Under the pieces are notes generated by a model, which worked only from the letters and a program-made list of their open reading frames with translations, did no database searches and was not told the origin of the DNA. Both the position numbers and the translations under genes were made by a program. Below are positions 32,343 through 42,748 of a stretch of 64,000 nucleotides of DNA, in pieces. Positions within the stretch are counted from its first letter, which is position 1, and every line of letters begins with the position of its first letter. The DNA is taken from positions 868,001 through 932,000 of the forward strand of contig NZ_CP015208.1 of assembly GCF_001854225.1 (NCBI RefSeq). Reading direction: 5' to 3'. Source of the DNA: Candidatus Rhodoluna planktonica. Lineage in GTDB: Bacteria > Actinomycetota > Actinomycetes > Actinomycetales > Microbacteriaceae.

Positions 32343-33287
32343 CTAAATAGCATCAGCCAAGATTTGTTCTTGAACCAGATTTTTTGCACGTTCGACAAAT
32401 AGCGGATCTTGATAGTCAAGCCATTGAATTCGACCGTCGCGCTTAAACCAAGACATTTGCCTTCGGGCATACCGGTTGGTTAGTTGGATAGTTTCAGCGA
32501 TTGCCTCTTGCTCTGATTTTCTGCCATCCAGTTGTGCCAAAGCCTGGGCATAGCCAATTGCCTGGGATGCGGTTTTCCCCTCGCGAATACCGAGTGGAAT
32601 TAGCCCCTCTACCTCACCGAGTAAGCCCGAGTTCCACATTTTGCTGACGCGGTTAGCCAAGCGAATTTTCAAATTCTCGCGGTCTGAGTTAAGCCCAATT
32701 TCTAGCACCGGCTGCCAATCTTGGGGTTCATCTGGCAGGGCGGCCGCAAAGGGCTGCCCAGTGAGCAAGACAATTTCAAGTGCGCGCACGATTCGACGGC
32801 CATTTTGCGGAATTATGCGACTGGCGGCAACCGGATCCAGAGACTCAAGTCGCTGGTGCAGTGCCAAACTGCCGTGCTGGATCAGTTCTTCCTCCAGCGA
32901 TTGACGAAGGGCAGCATCCCGAGCGGGAAACTCGAAGGTGTTGAGAACCGCGGCGACATAGAGCATGGATCCGCCCACCAAAATCGGAGTGATTTTGTCT
33001 TTTTGCAGTTGCAAAATTAGAGCTCGAGCTCGCGTTTGATATTCGGCTGCCGTGGATTCATCTTTGACTTCTAGCCAGTCCAGTAAGTGATGGGTTACTC
33101 CCCCGCGCTCGGATTGAGGAAGTTTTGCAGTGCCGATGTCCATGCCTCGATAAAACTGCATTGAATCTGCATTGACAATTGCTGCCCGCCTGCCGTTTTC
33201 ATCCAGGTACTGAGCCAGTGAGATAGCTAAATCTGACTTACCCGTGCCAGTTGGTCCAACTACGGCGATTAACTCAGTGGTGGGCAT
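32343..33287 (-). CDS. miaA: tRNA dimethylallyltransferase
   Basis: Adds the dimethylallyl group to A37 of tRNAs reading UNN codons; 314 aa. P-loop [13 protein letters not shown] at about 9-21, [17 protein letters not shown] with the catalytic Asp region near 40-55, and [12 protein letters not shown] mid-protein. I place the start at ATG 33287, 14 bases inside the end of miaB; the open frame upstream only reads through miaB in another frame. MiaB, its pathway partner, is immediately upstream. Confidence 0.95.
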   Translation of the reverse strand: MPTTELIAVVGPTGTGKSDLAISLAQYLDENGRRAAIVNADSMQFYRGMDIGTAKLPQSERGGVTHHLLDWLEVKDESTAAEYQTRARALILQLQKDKITPILVGGSMLYVAAVLNTFEFPARDAALRQSLEEELIQHGSLALHQRLESLDPVAASRIIPQNGRRIVRALEIVLLTGQPFAAALPDEPQDWQPVLEIGLNSDRENLKIRLANRVSKMWNSGLLGEVEGLIPLGIREGKTASQAIGYAQALAQLDGRKSEQEAIAETIQLTNRYARRQMSWFKRDGRIQWLDYQDPLFVERAKNLVQEQILADAI

Positions 33288-34773
33288 GTTCGGGTTTCTG
33301 GCCTGGCATACCCAGCGAAACCGATTTTGCTGTTGTGTCGCCAGCAGGAACCGCGCAACTCGCTGCCTCTGCTCGATCCCAAGCATCTCCAGCGCGGGTT
33401 CGACGCAAACTATAAACGCTGCCATCTGCTTGGTCGGCAAGCAAGTGATATGGAGCGGCTGCGGTAATGGTAATCGTGACCATATCGCCAGGTCGTGGCA
33501 TAGGCGAACCCGCTGGTACATCGAAGTGAACCAGTCGGTTATCTTCTGAACGACCAGATATGCGATTGGTTTGCTCGTCTTTGCGGCCCTCATTGTTGGC
33601 TACTAGAACCTCGACCGTGCGACCAACTTGTTTTTGATTTTCTTCCCAGGCAATTCTGTTGACCAAAGCTAGCAGACGCTCATAGCGCTCTTGCACTATC
33701 TCTTTAGGTAACTGATTGGGCAGTTCGGCAGCAGGTGTGCCGGGGCGCTTCGAATATTGGAAGGTGTAGGCAACAGCAAATCTTGATTGCTCGACAACCC
33801 TCATGGTTTCGAGGAAGTCTTCTTCGGTCTCACCTGGAAAACCAACGATGATGTCGGTTGAAATTGCAGCGTTCGGCATGGCAGCGCGAACTCGGTCAAG
33901 AATTCCCAGGTATTTTTCACTTCGATAACTGCGGCGCATCTCCTTGAGAATGCGGTCTGAGCCGGATTGGAGCGGCATGTGCAGTTGCGGCATTACATTG
34001 TGGGTTTCAGCCATGGCCTCGATTACATCGTCTGTAAAAGCGGCGGGATGCGGGCTGGTAAAACGAACACGCTCTAGACCATCAATTTCGCCACAGGCGC
34101 GTAATAGTTTGGCGAACGCACCTCGGTCACCGAATTCAACTCCGTAGGTGTTTACGTTCTGACCCAGGAGGGTAATTTCGACTACGCCGTCATCAACCAA
34201 GGCTTGAATCTCGGCAAGAATTTCACCCGGGCGGCGATCTTTTTCTTTTCCTCGAAGTGAAGGCACAATACAGAAGGTGCAGGTGTTGTTGCAGCCCACC
34301 GAAATTGAAACCCAACCGGCATATGTCGAGTCTCGTTTAGTCGGCAAATCGCTCGGGAAGGTTTCGAGTGACTCAAGAATTTCGACCTGCGCCTCGTTAT
34401 TGTGACGAGCACGCTCAAGCAGTGCCGGCAAAGAACCGATGTTGTGTGTTCCAAAAACTACGTCTACCCAAGGCGCCTTCTTGACGATGGTCTCGCGATC
34501 TTTTTGAGCGAGGCAACCGCCAACCGCAATCTGAAGATTCGGGTTTTCAAGTTTCTTTTCGCGAAGAATACCAAGATTTCCGTACAGCTTGTTGTCCGCA
34601 TTTTCACGAACCGCGCAGGTATTGAAAACTACGATGTCGGCTTCGGTATTTTGAGCCGCCTGATAACCCGCATCTTCGAGCAGGCCGGTAAGACGTTCTG
34701 AGTCGTGAACGTTCATCTGGCAGCCGAAGGTTCTTACCTCATAGGTGCGCGGGACAAGTGTGTTGGTATTCAT
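33274..34773 (-). CDS. miaB: tRNA-2-methylthio-N6-dimethylallyladenosine synthase
   Basis: Radical SAM methylthiotransferase that adds the 2-methylthio group to i6A37; 499 aa. N-terminal domain cysteines 18 (FGCQMN), 53 (NTCAVRENA) and 87 (GGCLAQ) hold the second 4Fe-4S cluster. Radical SAM motif CNNTCTFC at 161-168. A TRAM domain lies at about 375-445, followed by a 45-residue tail. Substrate is produced by MiaA, encoded by the next gene. Confidence 0.97.
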   Translation of the reverse strand: MNTNTLVPRTYEVRTFGCQMNVHDSERLTGLLEDAGYQAAQNTEADIVVFNTCAVRENADNKLYGNLGILREKKLENPNLQIAVGGCLAQKDRETIVKKAPWVDVVFGTHNIGSLPALLERARHNNEAQVEILESLETFPSDLPTKRDSTYAGWVSISVGCNNTCTFCIVPSLRGKEKDRRPGEILAEIQALVDDGVVEITLLGQNVNTYGVEFGDRGAFAKLLRACGEIDGLERVRFTSPHPAAFTDDVIEAMAETHNVMPQLHMPLQSGSDRILKEMRRSYRSEKYLGILDRVRAAMPNAAISTDIIVGFPGETEEDFLETMRVVEQSRFAVAYTFQYSKRPGTPAAELPNQLPKEIVQERYERLLALVNRIAWEENQKQVGRTVEVLVANNEGRKDEQTNRISGRSEDNRLVHFDVPAGSPMPRPGDMVTITITAAAPYHLLADQADGSVYSLRRTRAGDAWDRAEAASCAVPAGDTTAKSVSLGMPGQKPEHAHH

Positions 34774-34797
34774 TTGAATAAAAGTTTACCTGCGCGT

Positions 34798-35334
34798 TTA
34801 AAAATTGTGGCTGTCGGCAGTCAATACTTCTCGAACCACCGAATACACAATTGCACTGGAATAGCCCCGGCGACCCAAAAAACCCTGGAGCCGACGTTGT
34901 GCCGTTAGCGCATCGACATTTCGTAGCGTGCGCTGCTTAGCTTGGGCGATTCTCAGAGCTGTCTGATATTCACTTTCCGAATCGAATTCCTGAAGTGCTA
35001 TTTCGATGTTCTCAAGGCTTATGCCACGCCTTTGTAAGTCGCGCTTGATGGCCATGTTTGACCAACCACGGGTTGACTTTCGGCTTTGGGCGATAGTTTG
35101 CGCAACGGCTAGATCGTCGATTAGCCCAACTTCGGTAAACCTAGTGATGAGCTTTTCGGCTAGATCAGTAGGAATTTCTTTCTTTTCTAATCGATCGCGA
35201 AGTTGTTTAGCACTTTTAGCACCCGAAGAAAGTTGGAACAGGAGAATGTTTCTCGCTCGCTGTTCTAACTTTTCTGTAGAGAGCTCAGGCTTAGGCGTTT
35301 GCAACCTTAGGCTCTTTAGCTTGCTCGGCTTCAT
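34798..35334 (-). CDS. recX: Regulatory protein RecX
   Basis: Modulates RecA filaments; 178 aa of predicted three-helix repeats, with [39 protein letters not shown] and [18 protein letters not shown]. The frame begins at ATG 35334, 43 bases inside the 3' end of recA, with no clear ribosome-binding site; a TTG about 10 codons later is an alternative. The overlap implies coupling to recA translation. Confidence 0.9.
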   Translation of the reverse strand: MKPSKLKSLRLQTPKPELSTEKLEQRARNILLFQLSSGAKSAKQLRDRLEKKEIPTDLAEKLITRFTEVGLIDDLAVAQTIAQSRKSTRGWSNMAIKRDLQRRGISLENIEIALQEFDSESEYQTALRIAQAKQRTLRNVDALTAQRRLQGFLGRRGYSSAIVYSVVREVLTADSHNF

Positions 35335-36358
35335 CTATTGGGAGGTCGGCCACAGCTCGGGGTACTCCGATGCCTAGTTTGGCCTTGATCTTCTTTTCGA
35401 TTTCGTCGGCGACCTTAGGGTTTTCGATTAGATAGTTGCGAGCGTTTTCTTTACCCTGACCGAGTTGTTCGCCATCGTAGGTGTACCAAGCGCCTGACTT
35501 CTTGACAATTTCTTGCTCAACACCGAAATCGATGAGGCTTCCCTCGCGAGAGATTCCGACGCCGTAGATAATGTCGAACTCTGCTTGTCTGAATGGGGCC
35601 GCCAACTTGTTTTTAACGACCTTTACACGGGTGCGGTTACCTACAGCGTCTTGGCCGTCTTTAAGAGTTTCGATGCGGCGAATGTCAAGACGAACCGAAG
35701 CATAGAACTTAAGCGCCTTACCTCCGGCAGTGGTCTCTGGGCTGCCAAAAAATACACCGATTTTTTCACGGAGCTGGTTGATGAAGATCATGGTTGTGCC
35801 GGTATTGTTCAACGCACCGGTAAGTTTTCTCAATGCTTGAGACATAAGTCGAGCCTGCAAACCGACGTGCGAGTCACCCATTTCGCCTTCGATTTCGGCT
35901 TTAGGCACCAGGGCGGCCACGGAGTCGATGACCACAATGTCGATGGAACCGCTGCGAACCAGCATGTCTGCGATTTCGAGAGCCTGTTCACCGGTGTCTG
36001 GTTGGCTGACCAACAGCGAATCGATGTCGACGCCAAGTGCTTTGGCGTAAACCGGGTCAAGTGCGTGCTCAGCATCGATGAAGGCAGCAATACCGCCATT
36101 GCGCTGAGCATTTGCAATTGCGTGCAGAGCTACCGTTGTTTTACCAGAAGACTCTGGACCGTAAATCTCGATGATGCGGCCCTTAGGGAAACCACCGGTG
36201 CCCAGAGCTACGTCTAGAGCAATGGATCCGCTAGGGATGACTTCAACCGGTGCTCGCTCTTCTGAACCCAGGCGCATCACCGAGCCTTTACCAAATTGGC
36301 GATCGATTTGTGCGAGAGCGGTCTCGAGTGCTTTCTCGCGATCTGCTGCTGATGGCAT
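35291..36358 (-). CDS. recA: Recombinase RecA
   Basis: Strand-exchange ATPase and LexA co-protease; 355 aa. Walker A GPESSGKT at 67-74, the [14 protein letters not shown] segment, the DNA-binding loop [20 protein letters not shown] and [15 protein letters not shown] lies five bases before the ATG. The 185-base upstream region has an SOS box. Order DUF3046-recA-recX-miaB is typical for actinobacteria. Confidence 0.98.
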   Translation of the reverse strand: MPSAADREKALETALAQIDRQFGKGSVMRLGSEERAPVEVIPSGSIALDVALGTGGFPKGRIIEIYGPESSGKTTVALHAIANAQRNGGIAAFIDAEHALDPVYAKALGVDIDSLLVSQPDTGEQALEIADMLVRSGSIDIVVIDSVAALVPKAEIEGEMGDSHVGLQARLMSQALRKLTGALNNTGTTMIFINQLREKIGVFFGSPETTAGGKALKFYASVRLDIRRIETLKDGQDAVGNRTRVKVVKNKLAAPFRQAEFDIIYGVGISREGSLIDFGVEQEIVKKSGAWYTYDGEQLGQGKENARNYLIENPKVADEIEKKIKAKLGIGVPRAVADLPIDEAEQAKEPKVANA

Positions 36359-36495
36359 TTCATCCTCTTTCTAGGCCTGGGCCGGCTTATTGATTTAGTT
36401 TCAACCTAAAGGTCTGGTGCGACATAACAACGACACAGGTCTTTTTTTGTTAGAAACTAAGCCAATTTCTCAGCTTGTGGATAGCGTAGCAAAAT

Positions 36496-36511
36496 TCGAA
36501 CAAAATTTCGA
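36496..36511. promoter_or_regulatory. SOS box upstream of recA
   Basis: TCGAACAAAATTTCGA, 11 of 12 fixed positions of TCGAAC-N4-GTTCGA, 138 bases before the recA ATG and just after the DUF3046 stop. Same consensus as the lexA sites. Confidence 0.82.
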
Positions 36512-36543
36512 TTAATTTACACTTGGCGTGTCGAAGGTTTTGA

Positions 36544-36771
36544 TTACTTGTTCGAACCGGGTTTTTTTGAAACCCCGTGCCAGCGCGACTTAGGTACAGA
36601 TTGAGTCTGGCAAATTGCGATCCAAACGTCTTTGGGGTCTTCGCCCGAGCTGATTGCCTGATTAGGAGTTTGATCGTTGAAGCCTGAAAGCTTTAAATCG
36701 CGCATCAGTACGGCTGAAAATTGCTCACCAAACTCGTCGGACATAAGTTCGTTGAATTGACTGATGCGCAC
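36544..36771 (-). CDS. DUF3046 family protein
   Basis: 75 aa, starting with a GTG: RISQFNELMSDEFGEQF, then VLMRDLKLSGFNDQTPNQAI and DPKDVWIAICQTQSVPKSRWHG. This matches the DUF3046 pattern that lies between clgR and recA in many actinobacteria. Function unknown, cytoplasmic. It begins 20 bases after clgR and ends 32 bases before the recA SOS box. Confidence 0.85.
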   Translation of the reverse strand: MRISQFNELMSDEFGEQFSAVLMRDLKLSGFNDQTPNQAISSGEDPKDVWIAICQTQSVPKSRWHGVSKKPGSNK

Positions 36772-36791
36772 GACTTTGGGTGAAACGAAGA

Positions 36792-37127
36792 CTAACGGGC
36801 GAACGAGTCGTGGAAGTCTGCAACAAACCCGGCCGGAACGGTGTCGGGGATGTAACTGGTTTCAGCCTCGAGAACGGCACCAAAGTGCAACTGCTCTTGG
36901 ATTGCTAGACGATCGCTAACCTCACGCATAATTTGCGAAATTGGAACCTCGAGAGCCTCGGCAACAGACGCCAAAATTTCTGAAGATGCTTCTTTTTGAC
37001 CGCGTTCAACTTCACTTAGGTAGCCGAGAGCCACACTGGCTCGAGAGGCAACCTGACGAAGAGTGCGGCCTTTTTGCTGACGAAAATCGCGAAGAACATC
37101 GCCAATTTCTTGTCTGACCAGAACCAT
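36792..37127 (-). CDS. clgR: ClgR-type XRE-family transcriptional regulator
   Basis: 111 aa with an N-terminal helix-turn-helix (about residues 12-65: LRDFRQQKGRTLRQVA, ALGYLSEVERGQKEAS), nearly identical in pattern to ClgR. ClgR activates clp protease and stress genes in Streptomyces, Corynebacterium and Mycobacterium. GGAGG lies six bases ahead of the ATG. The 96 bases upstream, after cinA, likely contain its promoter; I could not find a convincing ClgR operator in them. Confidence 0.9.
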   Translation of the reverse strand: MVLVRQEIGDVLRDFRQQKGRTLRQVASRASVALGYLSEVERGQKEASSEILASVAEALEVPISQIMREVSDRLAIQEQLHFGAVLEAETSYIPDTVPAGFVADFHDSFAR

Positions 37128-37223
37128 GTCTGCCTCCTCTCTAACTTGGAATAGATTACTCGAGCACTACGACAAAATCTAAATCGAACTGCTTAGCGTT
37201 TCCTGTGAAAGACAACAGCGGCA

Positions 37224-37733
37224 CTAACTGATTTGTTCCCCGAGAGCATCTAGCGCTGCTGCTACCGCTGCCATTCGTACTTCTTCACGACTGCCGGAAA
37301 ACTGAAACTCGTAGACGCAATCCCCCATCGGGGACGGTGCACTAACTGCTACGTAGCAAAGCCCAACTGGTTTTCCATCTTGCTCAGTGGGTCCGGCCAC
37401 GCCGGTGGTAGCTAGGCCGATGACCTCGTCTTCATTCATGTTGCAGGCGCTGGCCAGTTTTTGCCGAACGCCAATAGCCATCTGGGCAGCAACCTCGGGA
37501 TCAACCGCGCCTTGCTGCTGCAGCAAGCCCCGACTGACTCCAACGATGGCGTGCTTCACCTCGGATTGGTAAGCGACAATCGCGCCGAGTAGCACATCGG
37601 ATGCGCCAGGAACCTCGACTAATTTCGCGGCAATCGCGCCTCCGGTTAGCGATTCGGCAACGGCGAGGTGCATTTTCTTTGCCCGCAGCCGATCGAGCAA
37701 CTGCGCTGGCGATAAAGAATTGGATTCGTTCAT
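37224..37733 (-). CDS. CinA C-terminal domain protein (nicotinamide-nucleotide amidase type)
   Basis: 169 aa consisting only of the CinA-C/PncC domain: AVAESLTGGAIAAKL at 25-39, GAIVAYQSEVKHAIVGV, VIGLATTGVAGPTEQDGKPVGL and GSREEVRMAAV. The family deamidates NMN in pyridine-nucleotide recycling. ATG 37733 overlaps the pgsA stop by four bases (ATGA); the longer open frame upstream is pgsA in another frame. The N-terminal molybdopterin-like domain of full CinA is absent. Confidence 0.92.
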   Translation of the reverse strand: MNESNSLSPAQLLDRLRAKKMHLAVAESLTGGAIAAKLVEVPGASDVLLGAIVAYQSEVKHAIVGVSRGLLQQQGAVDPEVAAQMAIGVRQKLASACNMNEDEVIGLATTGVAGPTEQDGKPVGLCYVAVSAPSPMGDCVYEFQFSGSREEVRMAAVAAALDALGEQIS

Positions 37734-38290
37734 CTGGCCCGCCAAGCAGCCAACAGATACTGAACACCGCTGTAAATGGTGATCGCAACTGTGAGCCACA
37801 CCAGCGCCTGCCCAAGCAGCTCTAGCCAGGCAGCAAACTGGGGAATCGGAGAAATTAGGTATCCGACAGTGATGCTTTGCAGGATGGTTTTGAATTTGCC
37901 TCCCGCAGAGGCAGCGACCACCCGTTTATTCAGCACCAGCAGGCGGTAAACGGTGATGCCAAGCTCACGCAACAGAATCACTGCGGTGGCGAGCCAATGC
38001 AGTTGGCCGAGAACTGACAGAGTGATCAGCGCCGCACCTAAAAGCGCTTTGTCAGCAATTGGGTCGAGCAGCTTACCAAGGTTGGTAATTAGACCACGGC
38101 GACGGGCGATTGCCCCGTCGATACCGTCGCTGGCCATAATTGCAATGAAAAGCGCCAGTGAAAACCACCGTGACCAATCACCGGAAGCGCTGGCCAAAGA
38201 CCAAACAAAAAACGGCACGGCAAAAATTCGAAACATGGTGATCAAATTTGGCAGATTAAATATCGACTTGAGATTTCGTTCCAGAGTCAT
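37730..38290 (-). CDS. pgsA: CDP-diacylglycerol--glycerol-3-phosphate 3-phosphatidyltransferase
   Basis: Makes phosphatidylglycerol phosphate in the inner membrane; 186 aa with about four to five hydrophobic helices. The CDP-alcohol phosphotransferase motif DG-x2-AR-x8-G-x3-D-x3-D spans residues 58-80 ([23 protein letters not shown]). It overlaps ftsK upstream and cinA downstream by four bases each. Other CDP-alcohol transferases share the motif, but the ftsK-pgsA-cinA context fits PgsA. Confidence 0.93.
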   Translation of the reverse strand: MTLERNLKSIFNLPNLITMFRIFAVPFFVWSLASASGDWSRWFSLALFIAIMASDGIDGAIARRRGLITNLGKLLDPIADKALLGAALITLSVLGQLHWLATAVILLRELGITVYRLLVLNKRVVAASAGGKFKTILQSITVGYLISPIPQFAAWLELLGQALVWLTVAITIYSGVQYLLAAWRAR

Positions 38291-40965
38291 TGACGACCCG
38301 TCAGCTGCCAGGCATCTTCGTCGCCGTCATCGTCTTCTCCGGTGATGATTGAGCGGTCACGTGTCGCTCGGGGAACGAAATCGTCAAAACTGCCAGCAGC
38401 TAGGTTTCCAGGTGAATCAAGCTCTGCTGCTGCCTGAGCAACAGCTGCCGAGTTAGCTGAACCGGGTTCGCCACGCAATTGAGCCAAAATCATAGGTAGA
38501 TCTTCGGGACGGACCAAAACATCTCTGGCCTTTGAGCCCTCGCTCGGACCAACGATGCTTCTTGACTCGAGTAGGTCCATGAGGCGACCGGCTTTTGCGA
38601 ATCCGACCCGAAGCTTTCGCTGAAGCATCGAAGTGGAACCAAATTGTGAATTGATGATTAGTTCTGCAGCCTGAAGCAAGACATCTAAATCGTCACCAAT
38701 GTCGGCGTCAACTACACGAGCGGCAACTGTTTCTTGAACATCAGCACGGTATTCAGGTTCCATTTGCTGTTTGACGTGAACAACGATTTTCTGCAGCTCG
38801 TTTTCGGCCAACCATGCTCCCTGAACGCGCATTGGTTTATTGGTGCCCATCGGAGAAAATAGTGCGTCGCCTTGGCCGATAAGTTTCTCTGCACCTGGCT
38901 GATCCAAAATTACGCGTGAGTCAGTAACCGAGGTGACCGAGAACGCTAACCGCGAAGGAACGTTGGCCTTAATAAGACCGGTGACCACGTCGACAGAGGG
39001 GCGCTGCGTCGCCAGCACGAGATGGATACCTGAGGCGCGAGCCAACTGAGTAATTCTGACGATGGAGTCTTCAACGTCTCGCGGAGCAACGATCATCAAG
39101 TCTGCCAACTCATCGACCACCACCAGCAGGTATGGGTACGGCTGAAGTTTTCGTTGGCTCCCCTCGGGAAGTTTCACTTCGCCCGCGACTATAGCGCGAT
39201 TGAAATCATCGATGTGCTTGAACCCGAAGGATGCTAGGTCGTCGTAGCGCATGTCCATCTCTTTGACGACCCACTGCAGTGCTTCAGCAGCCTTTTTTGC
39301 ATTGGTAATGATTGGGGTAATCAGGTGCGGCACACCTTGATAGGCAGCCAATTCAACCCGCTTTGGGTCAATCAGCACCATGCGTACCTCGGCTGGCTTG
39401 GCGCGCATCAAAATAGAAGTGATCATGGAGTTGACGAAACTCGATTTACCCGCACCGGTGGCACCGGCCACTAACAGGTGAGGCATCTTCGCCAAATTTG
39501 CTACTACGAAACCACCCTCAACGTCTTTTCCGATACCAATGGTGAGCGGGTGCAGGCTCTGTTTGGCAACATCCGAACGAAGCACGTCACCTAGCGACAC
39601 AGTCTCGCGGTCGGTGTTTGGAATCTCGATGCCGATCAGAGATTTGCCTGGAATTGGCGCGAGGATTCTGACCTCGTTTGACGCCACCGCGTAAGAAATG
39701 TTGTTGGAGAGTCGAGTTACCGCTTCAACCTTCACGCCGGGAGCAAGTTCGACTTCGTACCTGGTTACGGTTGGACCTCGCGAGAAACCCACCACCCGAG
39801 CTTCAACTGAAAACTCTTGGAAAACTGAGTTAATAGCGGCAACCATCTGATCGTTTGCTGCGGATTTAGCCTTAGGGGGTGTTCCGCTGGCCAACATAGA
39901 CATCGGCGGCATCACATAAGGCCTCGGTGCCCTGACCGGAGCCGCAGTGGTTGGCGCCGGAGAGAGAGATTCTTCGGCATCTGAGCTGGATACATCCCTG
40001 GGAAGCTCAATTGGCTCGGTAACCGGAGCACTGAAGCTGCTGTCAACCGATGGCACTTCGACCGGCTCGGTTTGCGGGAACAGCGCATCTAAATCGGCAC
40101 CATCGTCATCGGAATAAGTTGCCGCTGGTATTACCGGGCTTTCAAAGGCGGTTGCCTCTTCAGTTTTCGGACGACGCCACCAAGGGACTTTAGTTCCATC
40201 GAATGCATCAGGCAGGTCTAACTGTTGAACCGACGGCAAAGCTGATTTTTCTTTACTCTCGCCAAACAGATAGGTGCTCAACTGGCGAAGACGCTCGGGA
40301 ATTCGACGCGGAGTTGTTTTGGCCATAATCAGCACCGAGCCGAAGGCAAAAACAACCATGAGCGGAATCGCACCCCACAGGGTGAGCAGGTTCAATGGAG
40401 CCACAGCGATTAACCAACCAAATAGACCTCCGGCTACAGCCAACGGCCAAGCGCCATCGGCTGGCTGAGGAGATTGCGGTGCGGCGGCGTGAAAAATACC
40501 GCTAATTGAAACAATGAACAAAAATAAGCCGATTCCAATTCGACCGTTGTCACGCACGGTGGCCGGGTGACGCATTAGATAGATTGCGAAAATCACCATG
40601 ATGACCGGCAAGACATAGGCGACGCGGCCGAACAGCAAACCAAAGGTGTGTGCGTTTAACTCTTTCGCAAATGGGTCTCGGTAAAGAAACCAACCAAAAA
40701 AAGCGCCGGCAATCGAAAGCAGAAACAGCAAGAACGGGATGCCATCTCGTCGATCTTCGGGGGCAATTCTCTCTGGAGATAGCGAACGGGCAGCCGCACC
40801 TACTGAGTGGGCAAAAAACATATAGACCGCGGCGAGCGCCGAGGCGAATTTCGAACCAGCTGACTGACCAGCAGTCGAGCTGCGAGTCGGATTTTTTGGG
40901 CGCGCAACTCGAGGTTGTGATTTAGCTGAAGTTCCCCTGGGTGGGGTTGGTTTGCGCGCGGCCAT
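38287..40965 (-). CDS. ftsK: DNA translocase FtsK
   Basis: Septal DNA pump; 892 aa. Basic N-terminus, four membrane segments between residues about 75 and 225, an acidic Pro-rich linker to about 370, then the motor: alpha/beta with [17 protein letters not shown], Walker [13 protein letters not shown] near 495-506, Walker [13 protein letters not shown], and the C-terminal winged-helix gamma domain ([20 protein letters not shown]-like, here beginning [10 protein letters not shown]). No Shine-Dalgarno; TATTTT lies six bases before the ATG. The linker is shorter than in E. coli. Confidence 0.96.
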   Translation of the reverse strand: MAARKPTPPRGTSAKSQPRVARPKNPTRSSTAGQSAGSKFASALAAVYMFFAHSVGAAARSLSPERIAPEDRRDGIPFLLFLLSIAGAFFGWFLYRDPFAKELNAHTFGLLFGRVAYVLPVIMVIFAIYLMRHPATVRDNGRIGIGLFLFIVSISGIFHAAAPQSPQPADGAWPLAVAGGLFGWLIAVAPLNLLTLWGAIPLMVVFAFGSVLIMAKTTPRRIPERLRQLSTYLFGESKEKSALPSVQQLDLPDAFDGTKVPWWRRPKTEEATAFESPVIPAATYSDDDGADLDALFPQTEPVEVPSVDSSFSAPVTEPIELPRDVSSSDAEESLSPAPTTAAPVRAPRPYVMPPMSMLASGTPPKAKSAANDQMVAAINSVFQEFSVEARVVGFSRGPTVTRYEVELAPGVKVEAVTRLSNNISYAVASNEVRILAPIPGKSLIGIEIPNTDRETVSLGDVLRSDVAKQSLHPLTIGIGKDVEGGFVVANLAKMPHLLVAGATGAGKSSFVNSMITSILMRAKPAEVRMVLIDPKRVELAAYQGVPHLITPIITNAKKAAEALQWVVKEMDMRYDDLASFGFKHIDDFNRAIVAGEVKLPEGSQRKLQPYPYLLVVVDELADLMIVAPRDVEDSIVRITQLARASGIHLVLATQRPSVDVVTGLIKANVPSRLAFSVTSVTDSRVILDQPGAEKLIGQGDALFSPMGTNKPMRVQGAWLAENELQKIVVHVKQQMEPEYRADVQETVAARVVDADIGDDLDVLLQAAELIINSQFGSTSMLQRKLRVGFAKAGRLMDLLESRSIVGPSEGSKARDVLVRPEDLPMILAQLRGEPGSANSAAVAQAAAELDSPGNLAAGSFDDFVPRATRDRSIITGEDDDGDEDAWQLTGRQ

Positions 40966-40971
40966 TCAATA

Positions 40972-40977
40972 AAAATA
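40972..40977 (-). promoter_or_regulatory. Candidate -10 box (TATTTT) for ftsK
   Basis: TATTTT, six bases, then ATG 40965; A/T-rich surroundings make chance occurrence likelier than at other sites. Confidence 0.35.
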
Positions 40978-41050
40978 ACAGCCAAACCGCTCCAGATCAG
41001 TATCGGCACGTATTTTCAAGCCGGTTTGACTTGGGCGGCGCGGTGCAGTT

Positions 41051-42724
41051 CTAGTAGGTGATAACTACCGGGATGATCATCGGGCGACGGCGGTGAGCTT
41101 TAGCCACCCAGGTACCGATAGTTCTGCGGATAACCTGCTGCATGGCATACGTGTCTCGAATTCCCTCTGCTGCAGCTTCAGCCATGGCTCGTTCAATCAG
41201 AGGCTTAACGTCATCAAAAACATGATCGGCCTCGGCAAAAGCACGGGCCCGGATTTCAGGACCGGAGGCAATTCGACCGGTTTGCGCGTCAATCACGCAG
41301 AAGATCGAAATGAAACCTTCCTGAGCGAGGATACGACGATCTTTTAGGTCATCCTCGGTGATTTTGCCAACAGTTTTGCCGTCGACGTAGAGCAACCCGC
41401 ACTCAACCGCGCCCACAATATCGGCTTTTCCGGCAACCAGATCGACAACCCAACCATCCTCGGTAATCAACACCCGTTCGCTAGGAACACCGGTTTGCTG
41501 AGCTAGATTGCCGTTAGCGATGAGGTGGCGATATTCGCCGTGAACGGGCATAACATTTTTGGGTTTCAAAATGTTGTAACAGTAGAGCAGTTCGCCAGCG
41601 GCAGCGTGTCCTGATACGTGCACCTTGGCATTGCCCTTGTGCACCACGTTGGCACCCAATTTGGTGAGACCATCGATGACGCGGTACACCGCGTTTTCAT
41701 TACCCGGGATAAGCGAGCTAGCCAAAATTACAGTGTCGCCCTGGCCAATTTCTATTTCGTGCTCGAGGTTCACCATTCTGGACAGAACCGCCATCGGCTC
41801 GCCTTGCGAACCGGTTGACATATATACCACCTGGTCTTGAGGCATCGAAATAGCGTTTTTCAGGTCGACAAAGGTTTCAGGCTCGGCCTTGAGATAGCCG
41901 AGCTCAGAGGCGATCTGCATGTTTTTGACCATCGAGCGCCCAACCAGGGCAACTTTTCTGTTGTTGGCTAAAGCAGCATCCACTACCTGTTGAACACGGT
42001 GGATGTGACTCGAGAACGAAGCCACAACTACTCGACCCTTACTGCGAGAAATGACATTCTCGATAACCGGCCCGATGTCTTTTTCTAACGGGGTGAACCC
42101 TGGAACATCAGCGTTGGTCGAGTCACAGAGAAATAGGTCAAGCCCCTCTTCGCCAATTCGAGAAAAAGCACGCAAATCGGTTAGTCGGCCATCAAGTGGA
42201 AGCTGGTCCATTTTGAAATCACCGGTATGTAGCACCGACCCCGCGCTGGTTCGAATCAACACTGCCAGCGCATCCGGGATGGAGTGGTTTACGGCAATGA
42301 ATTCAAGATCGAAGTCAGCAATTTTGACACGCTGCCCCTCGGCAACAACCTGAGTTTGGGCAGTAATTCGGTGCTCTTTCAGCTTTGAGACGATGAACGC
42401 CAAAGTAAGAGCAGAACCGAAAATTGGGATGTCCTCGCGCAGTCTGAGCAGATACGGAACACCGCCGATGTGGTCTTCGTGACCGTGCGTCAAAACAATA
42501 CCCACAACGTCCTGCATGCGATCGCGCAAATATCCGAAATCAGGCAAAATTACGTCGACGCCGGGCTGGTGCTCTTCCGGAAACAAAACCCCGCAGTCGA
42601 CGACAAGGATTTTCCCGTCGAGTTCAAAAACCGTCATGTTGCGGCCAATTTCGCCAATTCCACCCAGTGGAATTATTCGCAGCACTCCGGGCTTCAGCGG
42701 CGCAGGTTCAGGCAAGGTTTGCAC
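41051..42724 (-). CDS. rnj: Ribonuclease J
   Basis: Metallo-beta-lactamase/beta-CASP RNase with 5'-exo- and endonuclease activity in RNA turnover; 557 aa. Zinc motif LTHGHEDHIGG at 78-88, HTGDFKMDQ near 190, CDSTNADVPG near 220, ASFSSHIHRVQQ (beta-CASP) and HVSGHAAAGEL near 390. The start is GTG 42724 with AAGAG upstream. It follows dapA by 24 bases, the common actinobacterial dapA-rnj order. Confidence 0.96.
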   Translation of the reverse strand: MQTLPEPAPLKPGVLRIIPLGGIGEIGRNMTVFELDGKILVVDCGVLFPEEHQPGVDVILPDFGYLRDRMQDVVGIVLTHGHEDHIGGVPYLLRLREDIPIFGSALTLAFIVSKLKEHRITAQTQVVAEGQRVKIADFDLEFIAVNHSIPDALAVLIRTSAGSVLHTGDFKMDQLPLDGRLTDLRAFSRIGEEGLDLFLCDSTNADVPGFTPLEKDIGPVIENVISRSKGRVVVASFSSHIHRVQQVVDAALANNRKVALVGRSMVKNMQIASELGYLKAEPETFVDLKNAISMPQDQVVYMSTGSQGEPMAVLSRMVNLEHEIEIGQGDTVILASSLIPGNENAVYRVIDGLTKLGANVVHKGNAKVHVSGHAAAGELLYCYNILKPKNVMPVHGEYRHLIANGNLAQQTGVPSERVLITEDGWVVDLVAGKADIVGAVECGLLYVDGKTVGKITEDDLKDRRILAQEGFISIFCVIDAQTGRIASGPEIRARAFAEADHVFDDVKPLIERAMAEAAAEGIRDTYAMQQVIRRTIGTWVAKAHRRRPMIIPVVITY

Positions 42725-42748
42725 AAAAACTCTTTTCTTTGAGACCGG

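Noticed and set aside
33288-33593. N-terminal extension of miaA
   Set aside because: Lies inside miaB in a different frame; the P-loop begins about 10 residues after ATG 33287.
37128-37223. ClgR operator upstream of clgR
   Set aside because: ACGCTAAGCAG resembles half of the known motif, but the second half and spacing do not fit.
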